DNA of 64,000 nucleotides from Cynocephalus volans (GCF_027409185.1 NC_084471.1:3998535-4062534), one strand, 5' to 3'; shown: positions 34,240 through 46,642, counted from the stretch's first letter. Numbers and translations: made by a program. Notes: generated from the letters alone by a model not told the origin.

Positions 34240-34560
34240 ACAACGTGGTCTAAATCAATTCCTACAGCCCAGCTTGATGCATAATCCGATTTGATCATCT
34301 CTGAATGATTAAAGAAAGGCGCAGGTGTTGGCTGCCCTAGGTGGAGATTAAGATGCGCTGCTGGTAGGGATGACATTAAAGATATTTAACAAGGCTGTCT
34401 CAGCCCAGCCCAAAGACGCTGTGGGCCTGGACTCATTCTATCTTTGGTAATGAATCTTATGGATTTTTTCTAATGTTACTTATGCTATCTCTTCATCAAT
34501 TCTAACTAGCAACTGAAATCAAAAGGCTTCAACTTGATTGCAGGAGCCAGAGCTGGAGAG
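34240..34560. other. AT-rich non-repetitive island
   Basis: About 320 bases of complex sequence, including 'gatgcataatccgatttgat' and 'atcatctctgaatgattaaa', an OTX-like TAATCC motif and TGAATGATTAAAG. No repeat recognised; a conserved-element candidate. Confidence 0.35.
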
Positions 34561-34829
34561 GAGGACAGTCAATCAACCCTTGTTACAATTCTACCCCACC
34601 GACTAGAATGAAAGGGTTTTGAGGTGACCGAACAGGCAAGTAAGCACAGGCATGGCTGGATTTTGGATAAATGACACACCTCAGAACAGCCACACAACCC
34701 AAGCACTTCTGCACGCCTCTGCTGGAAAGTTCTCCGCCTCCTGGTGGGCTCCTGCTTTATGGATGATCCGCTCACACGACTATCAAATGGGCTGAGGAGG
34801 ACCTGTTGTGTGGGCCCTGAAGTTTACAT

Positions 34830-35130
34830 AATTTCCAGGCCGCCTCTTATAAAGAAAAATATAAAAATTGAACACAAAACTAGGAGTGCAAGTAGGTGCT
34901 TACTTAGAAAAAAAAAAGAAATCAAAACAAATTACAAAATGTTTAAAGCTGGCAAATACTACAAACATCACAAATTCCAAAAAAATAACCTCATACTTTT
35001 ATGGATTAACGACCTAACACCCCTCTGTTACACCCTCTCCCCACAGCTGGCTGCACTTTCTTTGGTCACCTCTTCATGTGACAACGCTTTTATAATACCC
35101 TGTTTTAAAGAAATACTAATAAGGTAATTC
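34830..35130. other. AT-rich segment of unknown origin
   Basis: A-rich sequence with an A11 run (34906-34916) and poorly defined flanks. It may be an old L1 or other LINE remnant, but I could not place it in a family. Confidence 0.3.
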
Positions 35131-38120
35131 AGCCTTTCACGCTGCAGACCCTTGATGGATGCCTCTCCACTGGGGGTATCTGGAATGCCCAGGGTGCTTC
35201 CGGTCGTCATGACCTGCGGTGAACAGGACAGCCCTAAGAGGCTGAGACAGACTCTGGGCTGGTGACCTCCTAACTTAGGGTCCTCCTTCCACAGAGAAGC
35301 CCCAAGACACCAACTGGACTAATCATTCCCTGAGAAAAGGCACCAGCAGTCATCTGGGGACATGAAGGATGATGTTGAGCCCCTCAGCAGAGGGACAAGC
35401 CCCTCAGCAGTCTGCCTCAGCCCCCTTTCGGCAGGAGACACAGGTGGGGGCTCTGGGGCCAGCCCACTCCTCACTACAGAGTGAGCTCAGCCAGGTCACG
35501 CCACCTCCTGATACCTCACCTATCCCAGCTGTAAGTAGGTGTAGTAACAGCACCAGAAACCACAGCAGCCAGCACGTGGTGCATGCTCACTCACATCTGC
35601 CACCATTATCAGGGTAGTTCTGATTAAAACCACCATCCGCCTGGCTCTGGTCCAGTGGCACCAAACTGCTCAGCCTCCCCCAGACCCTAAGACCCAGGAT
35701 CTCAGCCAGCAAGTATCTTCACGTGATATCCCCCCCCCCCCCAACCACTGCAAACAGGTGACAGCAATGCTCACACCCCAGGCCATGGGTGCCGGCTCTG
35801 GAGTGCCCCCAAGTGTGTCCTGAGTGTGGGGACATGTGCATGCATGCTGTGTGCAAGCCAGGCAGACATGCCATACCACACACTGTGTGGCTGGAAGGCA
35901 GGTCTGCTCACCCACTGGGGGTGCAGTGAAGAAAAGCCTGAGAAGGGTGTTAGCGGGCAGACACGTGAGTCCCCTAGCACCTGTGGATCGTCCTCCTGGA
36001 GGCCCCTCCACCTGGCATCACATCCTGGGGCAGGTAGGCTCTAGGGTCAAAGCAGTAGCAGCCTCACCCCCTCCATCTCTATGCTGTGGCCTGTGCCAGA
36101 AAAGGAACCCTTCCTCACTAGAGAAGGACCCGCTGGCCCTGCCCAAACCCAAAGAGCCTTTGGGATGAAGAGACACTCTCTGGGAGAAGAGCCCTGGGAA
36201 GGCAAACATCCAGCTACAGCAGTCACAGCTCACTGAAGACGTGCAACGTGCAGGTCCACCGATGGCCTCAAGCAGCCCCAGGGCAAAGCCCTGACAGCTA
36301 AGAAAGGTGAAAACAGAAGGCCTGGCTCAGGGGGTGGGGATAGAAGTTGGGGGCCAGTCGGGGTCTTTTTCTAAAGAAGCCACCAAAGGCAGTTATGTTT
36401 TGGAATATCCTTAATCCAGTGTTTGGGGATGGTTTTGCCTCCCATCTCTTCAAGTACATGATACCATCATACCCTCCATCCAGGGGCATCAGACCTGACC
36501 AGGGGTGAGCAGGACAGTGGGAGGGGACTTCAGAACACCACCCACCAGCACAGCAGGAGCGGGGGAACAGAACACCCACATGAAGGAGGTGGGCAGGCTT
36601 GATGAGAACATGTGCATCTCCATGAGTTTACAAGGCTTTCCCTGTCTCCTGGAAGTGGCAGGGCTACACTCGAGGGTCTTCACCCCCAGGCCCCCCCGCT
36701 TCCCCATGCCTCTCTGCAGGTCTCTAGGGACCAGCACTTAGGCAGGTTGCTCTTGTCAGGGCTTTACTGCTTCAACAGCTCGGCTTGGTCTACACTGTGT
36801 ATGAAGGGCCACAGGTGCCCATCGAGAGCACAGGGGTCCCCAGGGGACACTGCAGGCAGGACAACCCTCCAGGAAAGGGCTCTGCATTTATCAGGGCCCA
36901 GCTTCTATTACTCAAATCCCAGGCTCTCTATACACATTTCAGGTGGAATATCACTCCACTGAAGTTGTGGGACAACTGCTCGATGGCAGTATTTAAAATG
37001 CAAGATTACTCTTGGAAGCTGTTCAAAACTAATTAACTCTTCCTGATTCCAGGAAAACCCAGGCTGTGGTCTGCTGCTGTTAGAACCTCTCCTTTCATTT
37101 TCAGGAATGTTAAAGGGTCACTGCCATGTACTTCAGACCTGAGATTTATGGACTTAGAGGGGCAAACGTTGCTTTTAGGTCTCCATCAATTTGCAGACTT
37201 CAGAGTCTGCTCCCCTAAGGCTGGGCTCAAGCTCAGATGGGGCAGGGGTAGGGACAGAGGTGGCCCCAGGGGCCTAATCCACCTGGATGATCCCCTGCCC
37301 AGAGACAGAGTCAGGCCTTCCAGGAGAAAAGGTCCCATCAAGGCCACAGCTTAGGTGGGGCTCTTTTCCCTACACCTTCTTCTGGGATTTGTGTGGTCCC
37401 TAAAGTCTCCACTGGGTGGTCACCCTCAGGCCCTGGGCATGATCCCACCATGGACCTTGCCAGCAGATTTGGTGACCCCTGAGGACAAAGGTTCAGAACT
37501 TCACAATGCTTGATGACGAGTAGCAGGGCATGCATCCAAACAGATGCTTAGTGGTGGGAGGGTGGACGGATGGGTGGGCGGCTAGACAGACGAGTAGACG
37601 AGAAAGTAAACAGCTTCTCAGGTGGGCCCGTGGCTCTGATCTCCCCATGGGAGCCTGGAGGCCAGCTAGTTCCATGAGGAGCCAAGCTGGTGCAGCCACT
37701 GCAGGTACACATGCCCAGAGCCTAGCCAAGGGCCAGCGCCAGGAGGCTGACGTTGCTTACGTTCAAGGAGCACCGTTACTGATGAAACTGGCAATGGAAA
37801 ATCCAAATACACCTCATGCCAGGTAATCACTTGGTAGAACAGAAATTTCAGTCACAACTCATGGAATATTATCCAGCTAAGTCATATTTTGAAACGAGTG
37901 GAATTTGATACATGAAACTGTAGTCTTCAAGTTCACATATCAGCCACATCCTCTCTGTCCTCCCTCCCACTGTCCTTTCCTCCTTCCCAGGAAAACATCA
38001 GCAGCAACACAGGGGAAAAAAGGTCCCCGAAACAGGCATTTGGTAAAAATCTTGTTTTCTTACAGGATCCTAGAGCTCTGCCTTGGCATGGGCATTTGGG
38101 AGAACCTTTCCAGGCATTGA
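35131..38120. other. Intron sequence without recognised gene
   Basis: Mostly unique GC-rich sequence, with a 13-base poly-C run at 35730-35742 and a faint MIR-like stretch at 35480-35600. No gene recognised. Confidence 0.4.
35730..35742 (+). repeat. Poly-C run (13 bases)
   Basis: Uninterrupted C13 on the plus strand, which would be poly-G in the TBC1D22A pre-mRNA. Confidence 0.95.
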
Positions 38121-38124
38121 GGGA

Positions 38125-38310
38125 AGTCGCAGTTAGGACAGAGGCGTGGAGTCAGACTGGCCTGGACTCAAGCACACAGGCCGCGGATGAACTGTGTGAC
38201 CCTGGTCACCTGACTCTCTGAACCTTCAACTGGGGACAACCGCCCTCTGACAGAGCTGGTTCAGGGACTAAAAATGTCACATAAGGAGCACAATAAGCTC
38301 AATGGAGAAA
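38125..38310 (+). repeat. MIR SINE
   Basis: 'gtggagtcagactggcctgg', 'gaactgtgtgaccctggtca' and 'gggacaaccgccctctgaca' match MIR in sense orientation. Confidence 0.75.
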
Positions 38311-38344
38311 GACACTCAGGCACAGAGGTATCTCTTAGGTCACT

Positions 38345-38460
38345 GAGGTCCTGTTTCCTCAGGGATAGGGAAAGTGAAGGACCCAGGTCACATGAGTGAG
38401 CAGCAGCACTGGCCCAAGCACCAGGGCTCTGCGGTCCAGATCCCAGGGCCTTCCCACCCC
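38345..38460 (-). repeat. Possible MIR SINE fragment, antisense
   Basis: 'ctgtttcctcagggataggg' and 'aggacccaggtcacatgagt' with 'gagcagcagcactggcccaa' loosely follow antisense MIR. The end is uncertain. Confidence 0.45.
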
Positions 38461-38869
38461 AGCACCTGCTGATGGCTGCCTGCTTGTTGCCAGTTGTGGG
38501 AGGCACGTTTTTCAGGGGTCAGATCTTCACATCACAGACAAGGCACACCAGCATGGAGCACCTGCCAGCGGGCTGTGGATGCCAGGGCAGCAGCTGAGAG
38601 CGCCCAGGACTGCCCACCTAGGTCCCCCAACACGCCTGGGCCGCCGGGGCCTGAGGATGGAGGGAGTGCAGGGCAGGCATCCTCTCCCAGGCCCCGGCCC
38701 ACTGCCGAGCAAGGGCAGCTTCCAGATGAAGAAGGCCTGTTTCCTGAACAGACTCCACATGGTAGCGTTTTTCACAATCATGAGGGCCATCCTAAAGTAA
38801 GTGGAGAAACAGGGCTGCCCCGGAGAGAACAGACAGACCCGGCACACATGCACTCAGAGCCTGAGTGCT

Positions 38870-39200
38870 GTGATCTTCTAAACTGATTTCTAAATACACA
38901 CAGCTTGATTTCTGCTCAAAATTAGGTCCACTGCTCCCGATGAGGAGAAACTGCTTTAAAAATTGCTGGGCTTCGTTTTGGGCATCATCGCTGTTCCTAG
39001 CTACCCATCTCCAAAGTGACAGAGTTGTCATCTGATAATTATTATATAAAAAGATATTAACATAGCAGGGAATGCAGACAAAATCTCAGATTGGTATTTA
39101 AGAGTGAGATTCTAATCAAGAGTGATAATGTAATAGGATATGTCACATTATTTGACTTTGTGACAGGTTCACAGGCTGGTTTCCATATACCGGTAGGAAC
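38870..39200. other. AT-rich non-repetitive island
   Basis: Complex AT-rich sequence with 'gttgtcatctgataattatt' and 'gattctaatcaagagtgata'. No recognised repeat; possible conserved element. Confidence 0.3.
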
Positions 39201-39860
39201 GGAGTTCATTACAGTGGGATTATTTGGAGACAGCACATGGCACGGAGAATGGAGATGCTCCCACGGCAACCCCAGAACAGAGACATGCGTGTCAGCAAAG
39301 GCCAGAGCAGCACGAGATACACCAGGGGACACACTAACCACCTCCCCCTCCTAAGAGGTCCAGAAACAGGTGAAGGAGGGGCACATCCTGCAGACTCTGG
39401 GGCTGACCCTGTCCTCACCTGGAATAGGTGGTTCCTGTCCTATCTCAGCAGGTCACCTTGCATAGCCTCTTATCAAAACAGAGGGGAGGAGCCAACCCAA
39501 AGCTCCCTGTGAGAGCTGTGGTGAACAGGCAGCAGGGGCGGTGGCAGAACCACAAGCTGGTGGAGACCAGTGCCCCTTCCAGGACCTGCCCAGCTGGGAG
39601 TTTGCCAGAATTCATGTTTGCTTAAACCCCTGCCTCAAGATGCACACCCTGACCAGGTGCATGGGAGGTACGACCACACTGCACCTGCAACTAGTGCTGG
39701 TGGTGTCCTCTGAGGCGCCCCAGACATGTAGTATGTGGGGGCAAGTGGAGCCAGGGGACCAGCTTTGGGAGGCCTCGGCATCCTCGTACCTGCCTGGTCC
39801 CTGCAGGAGTCGAACAGTGACTCAAGTGTGTAAATGAAGCAATAAAGCGCATTCAGTCAT

Positions 39861-40632
39861 GCATTGGTCCGTTTCCGTTGCTCATAACAGAACACCTCAA
39901 GCTGGGAAGTCCAAACTCCAGGGGTGCAGTTGGTGAGGGCCTTGTTCTTGGTGGTGACTCTACAGCAACCAGGGTGTCACATGGTGAGAACAGGCTGAGC
40001 AAGAAAGAGCTGACCTGCTCACGCTGCCTTGGATTGAGTGTCTTCCCCAAACTCGGCCCCCACTGTAACTGTTAAGAGGGTGGGAAATCCTATTACGGTA
40101 ACTGAAAGGTAGGGCCTGAAGAGGTGACTGGATTGTAGGACTGTGCAGTAGTGAATGGATTGATAATGATGGTCAGGGGCGTGGTTCTGAGGGCTTTAAA
40201 AAGAGTGCATGAGGAGGTTAGTCTCTCTCTCTGCTCTGCCATTTTCTGCCATGCGAGACCCTGCATTGCTGTAAAGCCACCACCAAATAATGCCCTCACC
40301 ATAAGTGTTCCCTGGACTTTGGACTTCCCAGCTTCTGATACTGTAAGCAATAAATTTAGTTTTCTTTATAAATTACCCAGTTCTGTGTATTTTGTTATAA
40401 GCAACAGAAATGGACTAATGCACTCGCTCTCCTTACAAAGCCATCAGAACCACACCCATTACTCCATGAATGGATCAATCCATTCATAAAAGCACAGTCC
40501 TACAATCTAAACACCTCTTAAATGTTCCACCTTTCAAATACCATAATGAGATTTCCCACCTTCTTAACGGTGTTACAGGGGGGTTAAGTTTGAAACACAG
40601 GAACTTTGCGGGGGCACATTTAATCCACAGCA
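39861..40632 (-). mobile_element. MLT1-like MaLR LTR, antisense, split by a nested LTR
   Basis: Two antisense LTR pieces flank a second LTR. The left piece (39861-40024) begins 'gcattggtccgtttccgttg', and the right piece (40423-40632) contains 'catgaatggatcaatccatt' and 'ggggggttaagtttgaaaca'. Read on the minus strand they form one solo LTR of the MST/MLT1 kind. It has no internal viral genes, is non-coding and is diverged. Confidence 0.8.
40025..40422 (+). mobile_element. MLT1-like MaLR LTR, sense, nested inside the antisense LTR
   Basis: A solo LTR of about 398 bases. It begins TGCCTTGGATTGAGTGTCTT and ends 'gaaatggactaatgca', with an internal GCAATAAATT polyadenylation-like motif near the 3' end. 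The flanking 5-mers, cacgc (40020-40024) and ctcgc (40423-40427), match at 4 of 5 positions, as expected for a decayed 5-bp target duplication. No internal genes are present. Confidence 0.82.
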
Positions 40633-40770
40633 GTCAACTTCTAGCAAAAGCTTGGTGTGGGGCTCACAAGGGCTTGGCCCAACCCAAGGTCCCAAATCCA
40701 GGCTGGGCCACCAAGAGCGATAGCCACAGACTAAAGAGCTGGCCGTGTTGTGTCTTCGTTTCTACCAAGT

Positions 40771-41023
40771 AAGGTGAAAGTCTGTGTCCCCCACAAAATT
40801 CATGTGTTAAAATCCTAATCCCCACTGGGATGGTATTAGAAAGTGGGGCCTTTGGGAGGTGATCAGATCATGAGTGTGGAGCCTTGTGGATGGGAACCAG
40901 GAAGCCCTCACCAGACACTGAGTCTGTCGGCACCTCCATCTCAGACTTCTCAGCTTCCAGAACTGCTTATAAGTTACTCAGTTTGCAGCATTTTGTTACA
41001 GTGGCTGAACGGATTAAGACACA
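40771..41023 (+). mobile_element. Third MLT1-like solo LTR, sense, internally deleted
   Basis: It contains GTCCCCCACAAAATTCATGT, 'gatggtattagaaagtgggg', 'cctttgggaggtgatcagat' and ends 'gaacggattaagacac'. It lacks about 80 bases of the usual central part. It lies only about 140 bases from the nested pair. Confidence 0.82.
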
Positions 41024-41519
41024 CGGAGACTGGGAAGCACACAGATGTCAGCTAGCACCTGCAGACCAACGGACGAGGCTCTTAAAGGACACACCTCTGC
41101 CAAAACCCGCCTCCTAAATCTCTGGGGAGGGAAGTAACGTGGTTGTCCAGGCAGGGTGGCTGGGGGGGGGCAGCCAGGGATACACGGCACCTGCAGCTTC
41201 TCCAGGAACACATGCCATGACATTCACCATGCCCCAGGCTGCAAGCAAGCACTGTCCACAGCCTCACCTATCCCCGAGAAGCTGAGCATGCATGGGGCAG
41301 GGACCTTGTATCCTCAGCTGGGTGCACACACAGCAGAGAGCACATGGCCTGGGGTATAGATGCCATCACTTCTACAAGCTGTAACTCTGGGCAAGCCTTC
41401 CTCAGGAAAGCGAGGGGCTGATGGCTGCTGAGGTACTTCTACTGGGGCAATCCCAGGTCTGTGGCTCACACACGGTACCCCAAGCCTCCAGACCACAGGG
41501 GGACGAGGAATCCCATCAG

Positions 41520-41695
41520 GTGACCATGACACTGATGACGACACTCCACAGAGCACCCATGTTCCCTGGCACTTGTGACAACCCTGAGAGGATACTGGTA
41601 CCCCCATCCTATATAGAGAGACACTGAGCTCTGAAGAGGAAAACGATCTGGCTTGGGCTGGAGTCAGGGAGGCTGAGGCAGGGGCAGGTCGATCT
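41520..41695 (-). repeat. MIR SINE, antisense
   Basis: 'cttgtgacaaccctgagagg', 'atactggtacccccatccta' and 'gagagacactgagctctgaa' follow antisense MIR. Confidence 0.7.
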
Positions 41696-42109
41696 GGAGG
41701 GCCAAAGCTCACGTCGCTCCTCTGGACCACGTGGCCCCACCTCAGCCAGGACCCCCCACACCTCACTTTCTCCTTCATCTCAGACCTGTTTCTGTAACCA
41801 TTTCTTCAGGGTGCAGAGCCTGAGGCCACAGGCAGAGGCACCCAGAATCCCCTGAAGTTAGGGAGCCCTGGGAAAGCTGCCCCAGTAGAGAAGGAAAGAC
41901 AAGGGCACGGGGGGAGAGGAGAGTGCTTAGGGGTAGTAAGTGTCCATCTGTGTGATGCCAGGGCAGTGAGGACAGGGACTGAGGCTGAGCAGTCGCCAGT
42001 CTAGAATGAGACACCACCAGTGCCCCAGCATCCAGTCTGAGTGGACCCTGCACCTGCCACCCTCCCTCCCCTCCAGCCCCGCTGAGAATCATACACACTA
42101 AACGAGAAA

Positions 42110-42355
42110 AGAGCAAATACTCTTTCTTTGCATGAGGAATTAAAAGATCGATGCAACTTCTGTGTGCTTTATCTCAAAAACAAACACCCCAAACTTGAAC
42201 TGAGAAATCCTATTGTGTTTGCCCTGAAAATTCTCACACTAATTAGGGTAACAGGATGAACACACCAGGCAGATCGGTAGTCGCCTTTCGGATTGGAAGC
42301 AGATCGTAAGGCAGCCAAAAGATTTCCTCAAGCACTCACTTTATTTTTATGTTAT
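42110..42355. other. AT-rich non-repetitive island with retained CpGs
   Basis: 'tctcacactaattagggtaa' and 'ggtagtcgcctttcggattg' sit in a 245-base AT-rich block between GC-rich stretches. The CpGs in 'tcggtagtcgcctttcgg' are unusual for decayed DNA. Candidate conserved element. Confidence 0.33.
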
Positions 42356-43325
42356 CTTATCTTTTTATGCCAGCACAAGGGGTCAAATCTTAGCAAGGAT
42401 CCCATGGCTGAGTTTGTTTACCTCATGCTCGGCCCTGCACAGTAAGGGCTGACAAGGTGCTGGACACTCCGCGGACCCAGGCCGACTGAGAGGTGACCTG
42501 CGGTGATAAGGGCCAGCTGCGGCAGGTCTGCAGCCTCTGGCGGGAGGGGGTGCTGGTGCCCTATCTGTTGCCCGCCCATCTGAGCAACGGCAGCTCCCAC
42601 TACTGAGGGCCAAAGCATGCCAGAGGCTCCAGCAGCAATTTTCACAGTGGCCTGCTTACTCACCCAAGTCCCAGTGCCCTGGGTGCATGAGACGGCAGGG
42701 GTGGGGAGGGGAGCTAAATGGTGCTCGGGGCCCCACAGGGGCGGTGATGCAGGGTTTGAGACCTGGACTCCCTGAGTTGCCTGGGGTCATTGTGCCATGT
42801 GGCCCTGAGGCTCTGGGCCCGAGGAAAGAAATGTGTCCATAGCCTCGCATCCCGGGTCCTTACACTACTGCTTGACAGGCAACTGAGAACAACAATCCTA
42901 CTTTTCCTGATTTCCTGCAATTTTGGTCACAGCATTGAGGTAGGTGCCATGGAGAGATGACCCAGATAGGCCAGTAACTTGTGGTCCAGTGGGGAAGGCA
43001 AGCGGGATGCCAGGAGCCCTACCAAGGGGCCGAGGCCACTGCAGGAGCCGTGGGGATGCTGGTGAGGGGCCATGACCATGGAGCTCCTGGTAGGGCTAAA
43101 GAGGGTGATGGGACAGCCCCTCGTAGTGGCAGAGAGGCCACGGGGAACTCGGTAAGAGGAGCCTCAGCCCTGGCATCCCAGACACTGGGCCTCCCTCGTG
43201 GCCGAGCCTCGCTTTCCCCTCTGTAAGTGTGGATCTGAGAACTTGAAAGCCACTCCCTCCCTCCCTAGCTACCGCCCTCACCCAGAATCTGCCAACTCCT
43301 ACCTGAGCAACTGCACTGCCTCCCA
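42356..43325. other. GC-rich intron sequence, no gene seen
   Basis: Unique sequence with overlapping chance frames. No repeat or gene recognised. Confidence 0.4.
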
Positions 43326-43329
43326 GACT

Positions 43330-43442
43330 GACCTCCCACTCGACCTGTTTGGCCACAATGATCTCCTGTGCATGCCTGGAGTGGCCCTGGCACACAGCAG
43401 GCACTTGATGACCATCCACGGAGTAAATGAATGCATCACATC
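43330..43442 (+). repeat. L2 LINE 3' end, sense
   Basis: 'ggagtggccctggcacacag' then 'caggcacttgatgaccatcc' and 'gagtaaatgaatg' is the sense L2 end. Confidence 0.75.
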
Positions 43443-43739
43443 ACACACACCTTGCCTGAGGCCCTTCTGTCACTCCCCTAAACTTCTATTCCCTCAGGAA
43501 GCTCTGGCCCATGAGGTACCTGGATTTACTGGTGAACTAGAGAGCAAAGCCCCGAACAGTGCTGTAGGAATCGCCCCACCCCTCCTGTAGCTAGCAGGCC
43601 CTGCAGGTCGGGCCTGTCACCTCCCAGCCTCCCCTTGAGCCATGCACCAGCCTCCCAAGCCATTCCACGTGGGCACTCTCCCCAGAGCCCCCGCCGTCCC
43701 CCAGCCCTGATCTCCCATGACCCCAAGCGTTGACGACTG

Positions 43740-43905
43740 TTTATTTTTCGGCTCACTCTCACTCTCTTCCCTGCCAGAACCAAGGTTCCTGAGGGCACGT
43801 GCTCCGCCTGCTCATCCTCATGTCCTCAATGCCCAGTAACACCTGGCACACAGCACACACTCAATACCTGTTTGCTACGTGAGACTCAGTGAAGGAAGAA
43901 ATAGA
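43740..43905 (+). repeat. L2 LINE 3' end, sense (second copy)
   Basis: 'ccaaggttcctgagggcacg', 'cctcaatgcccagtaacacc' and 'tggcacacagcacacactca' match the sense L2 3' UTR. It lies about 300 bases after a similar fragment, so both may come from one element or two. Confidence 0.8.
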
Positions 43906-44689
43906 CCCAATACAGACCCTAGTCAAGGGGCTGTGGGATGAACCAGGATGACGTGAAGAAGCCCCAAGCCCAGCCCCGGCCTCCACAAGTACTCAGCAAA
44001 GGTGCGCCCTTCACGGCTCCCATCAGGGAAGAGACCCCTCCCACTCATCCCTACAGAAGCAAGTCGGCAGCAAAGCCACAGGTCCGTGTCCCTTCATGGC
44101 TGGGCTCTGGGTCTGGCCATGCGTGTGGGAGGGTCCCCACAAGGCTGGCTAAGGCCTGAGCGAGCGCTGAGCAACTGAGCCCTTGGGGCGTGTGGGAGGT
44201 GTTGGGGAAGCTGGCAGGTTCCTCCTTCAAGCCCCTTATCTGGGCTTGGGGGTGCTCGATAGCCACATCAGAAACCCAGGTCAGGGAAAACGGGCAGAAA
44301 GGACACCAGCCAAACAGCATGATGGATTCTTTCCACAAAGAAAGTCCAGGAGTTTGGTAACTGGACAAGAGGACTCAGCCTCTGGTGGCATGGCACTCCT
44401 GGGCCCCCAGTGCTTTTTCGGCTTCTTTTCCACCCACGGTTTACATAAAGATCTCAGGCACTCCCAGCCTTAGCAACCATGAAGCCTATCAGTGTTGGCT
44501 CCGTCCCTCTAAGTCCTTCCACCGGAAAACACTGGTGGTCCTGAGTGGGCTGCCCATGGCCAGGAAGCTGCTGAGGATGCAGGGAGCCGTCAGGCCCACA
44601 AAGTCAGCCATGTTCCAGCAGAACATGCCTCCCTTGAAGTCCCCAGCCCCACCCCTCAGGCCAGTGTTATTTCCACACTAGATGTGTTT

Positions 44690-44905
44690 GGGTGTCCATA
44701 AAAGGCTACAAAATGGACGACCAGTGACAGCTGATAGGGAGACATTTTAATAAGGCCTAAGATGTAATTACATTTCTTCAGGGACTGAACAGATGAGCTT
44801 CTCCAAGTTTATCTGCCCTAGATATCAAACACCATTAATGAGATAATAAGGGCCTTTCAATTAATGATTTGAATGGTGGGTGTAATTTTTTCTTTAATGG
44901 CAAAA
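44690..44905. other. AT-rich island rich in TAAT motifs
   Basis: The block holds 'ttttaataaggcctaagatg', 'gtaattacatttcttcaggg', 'caccattaatgagataataa' and 'caattaatgatttgaatggt'. Several ATTA/TAAT homeodomain cores fall within 150 bases. No repeat recognised. It is one of the better enhancer-like candidates here. Confidence 0.38.
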
Positions 44906-46065
44906 CTAATTCTCAGGCAGAAAAGAGCAAGGGAGAGAGATGCTGGCAAAATCCTCAGTGTTCGGCTGCCCTCGGCCCCACCGGCCCTCCACCCCACCAG
45001 CTTTCCACTCACAGGCCCTCCGCCTCCTCAAGTTCTGGCAGAGGCACAGGCTGGGCACCCTCTGGAATAACTGGAGCAAGTGCAGGGGATATGTTCCAGG
45101 CCCTGGGAGAAAGGGTGTTAAGTCCTGGGGATGAAAAGTCAACCTTCTCCTAGGCCAGAGAAATCCTTTTATGAAATAAAGGGGAGGGAGGGAGAGACTA
45201 AAATGCACCTGTTCCTAGGTTGAGGTGACGACCGAGGAAAGAACACTCGGAGCTTATAAGGATGCACAGGACTGTAGTTATCGTGCTGATGACCCAAGCG
45301 CAGGCACAGGCCCCACTGCAGGTGTCACTGCCCGAGCTCCCAATGGCTCCTGTTTCCTCCCAGCCAGCAAGAGGAGAGCTCCAACAGACACCCCAGGAGC
45401 CACCTGCGAGGACAGCCTGAAGGACCTGCCGTGTTCCTGCATGAGAGGGAGCAGCGTCCTGAAAACCAATGCAATAAAACCAGTCAACTCCCAAGCAGTA
45501 TTTCAAATCTGCTGCACAGTTGGAACTACCTGGACTTTCACAAAGGCCTCCAAGAGTGAAAATCAAAACCAGGACCCACAGGCAGCCCTCTCAAGTCGGT
45601 GTGGCAAATCCTCGGTCACAGTCTGGCACTCAGTTGCTGGGGCCTGCTCAGCAGGGCCAACCCACGACCATGTAGTCCTTGTCCCATGGACTTCAGAGGC
45701 CCTACCATCAGCATGTTAAAACACAATCGTATTCCACACTAAATAAGTTTCTTCTTACAAAACATGGAAGGATTTTTATAATTTGGCTTTGGAATTATTT
45801 AACTGCAAGCAAACATTCTTCACGTTGGGGGTACAGGTTCCCACTCCCTGTCACGTGAGTCTGAAGCACATTTACACAGTCATAGTGAAGCAAGTTCCGA
45901 CCAGGTAAATTGTCTAATCCATACACACTGGGAACCTCGGAAGAGGGACAGGTGCATGCAGGCTTGTGTGTGCTGGAACCATGGCAGTGAGAGCTAAACT
46001 CTCATCTTCCCTTTCCTGTTGTAGAAATTCATCACCTAAAGCTGAAAAATCAAGAAGCAACTGTT
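44906..46065. other. Intron sequence without recognised gene
   Basis: Mixed composition, AT-rich at 45715-45830. Open frames up to 164 codons (plus, 45225-45719) match nothing I know and are opposed by minus-strand frames. Confidence 0.4.
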
Positions 46066-46290
46066 TTAAGAGACAGAAAAAAATACAAGAAAAAAAGTAA
46101 AATAAAAAGTAAAATAAAAAATACAAGAAAAAAGTAAACATGACACAACCACCTAAAACGTTGAGTGGTTGCCTCCAGCAGCAGGAGGAAGCTAGAAGAA
46201 AGTGATTATTCATTTTTTGGTAAAAAAGTCTATCAGAACTTTCTGTCTTTTAAAAATACGTATACATGCGGCTTTAATAAAATAAAAATT
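46040..46290 (+). repeat. Old LINE-1 3' end, sense, with A-rich segment
   Basis: An A-rich run (46076-46137) precedes 'aaacgttgagtggttgcctc', 'tcagaactttctgtctttta' and 'gctttaataaaataaaaatt', which follow the end of L1M elements. Confidence 0.55.
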
Positions 46291-46600
46291 ACTTGCCTTT
46301 TAAAGGTATGGGCTTGGGCATGAATACTTGGGAACAGTCCCAGCCCTACCCCTTTCCTCTTTCAGTTCCAAAAACCCTCTGTTAACAAGCAATAATCCTT
46401 AGGATCTTAGGGTATCTATTAACTTCAACGAGTACCACGAAACTAAGAAGTTAACACCCAACTTCTCTTCTACCCGTACTAAATCATTAATACAACACGT
46501 GGTTCTTGGGAAGCATGTTGAAACCAATCAATGATCAGACCTAGCAACTCCAAAAAGTGTAAGAATCATTACCTAAGAGGTGACAGTACTCATTACGGTA

Positions 46601-46642
46601 TAATAAAAAAAGAAAGAAAGAAAAAGAAAGTAAAAAGAATAA
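46601..46642 (+). repeat. A-rich / (GAAA)n simple repeat
   Basis: Short run of imperfect GAAA and AAAG units. Confidence 0.85.
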
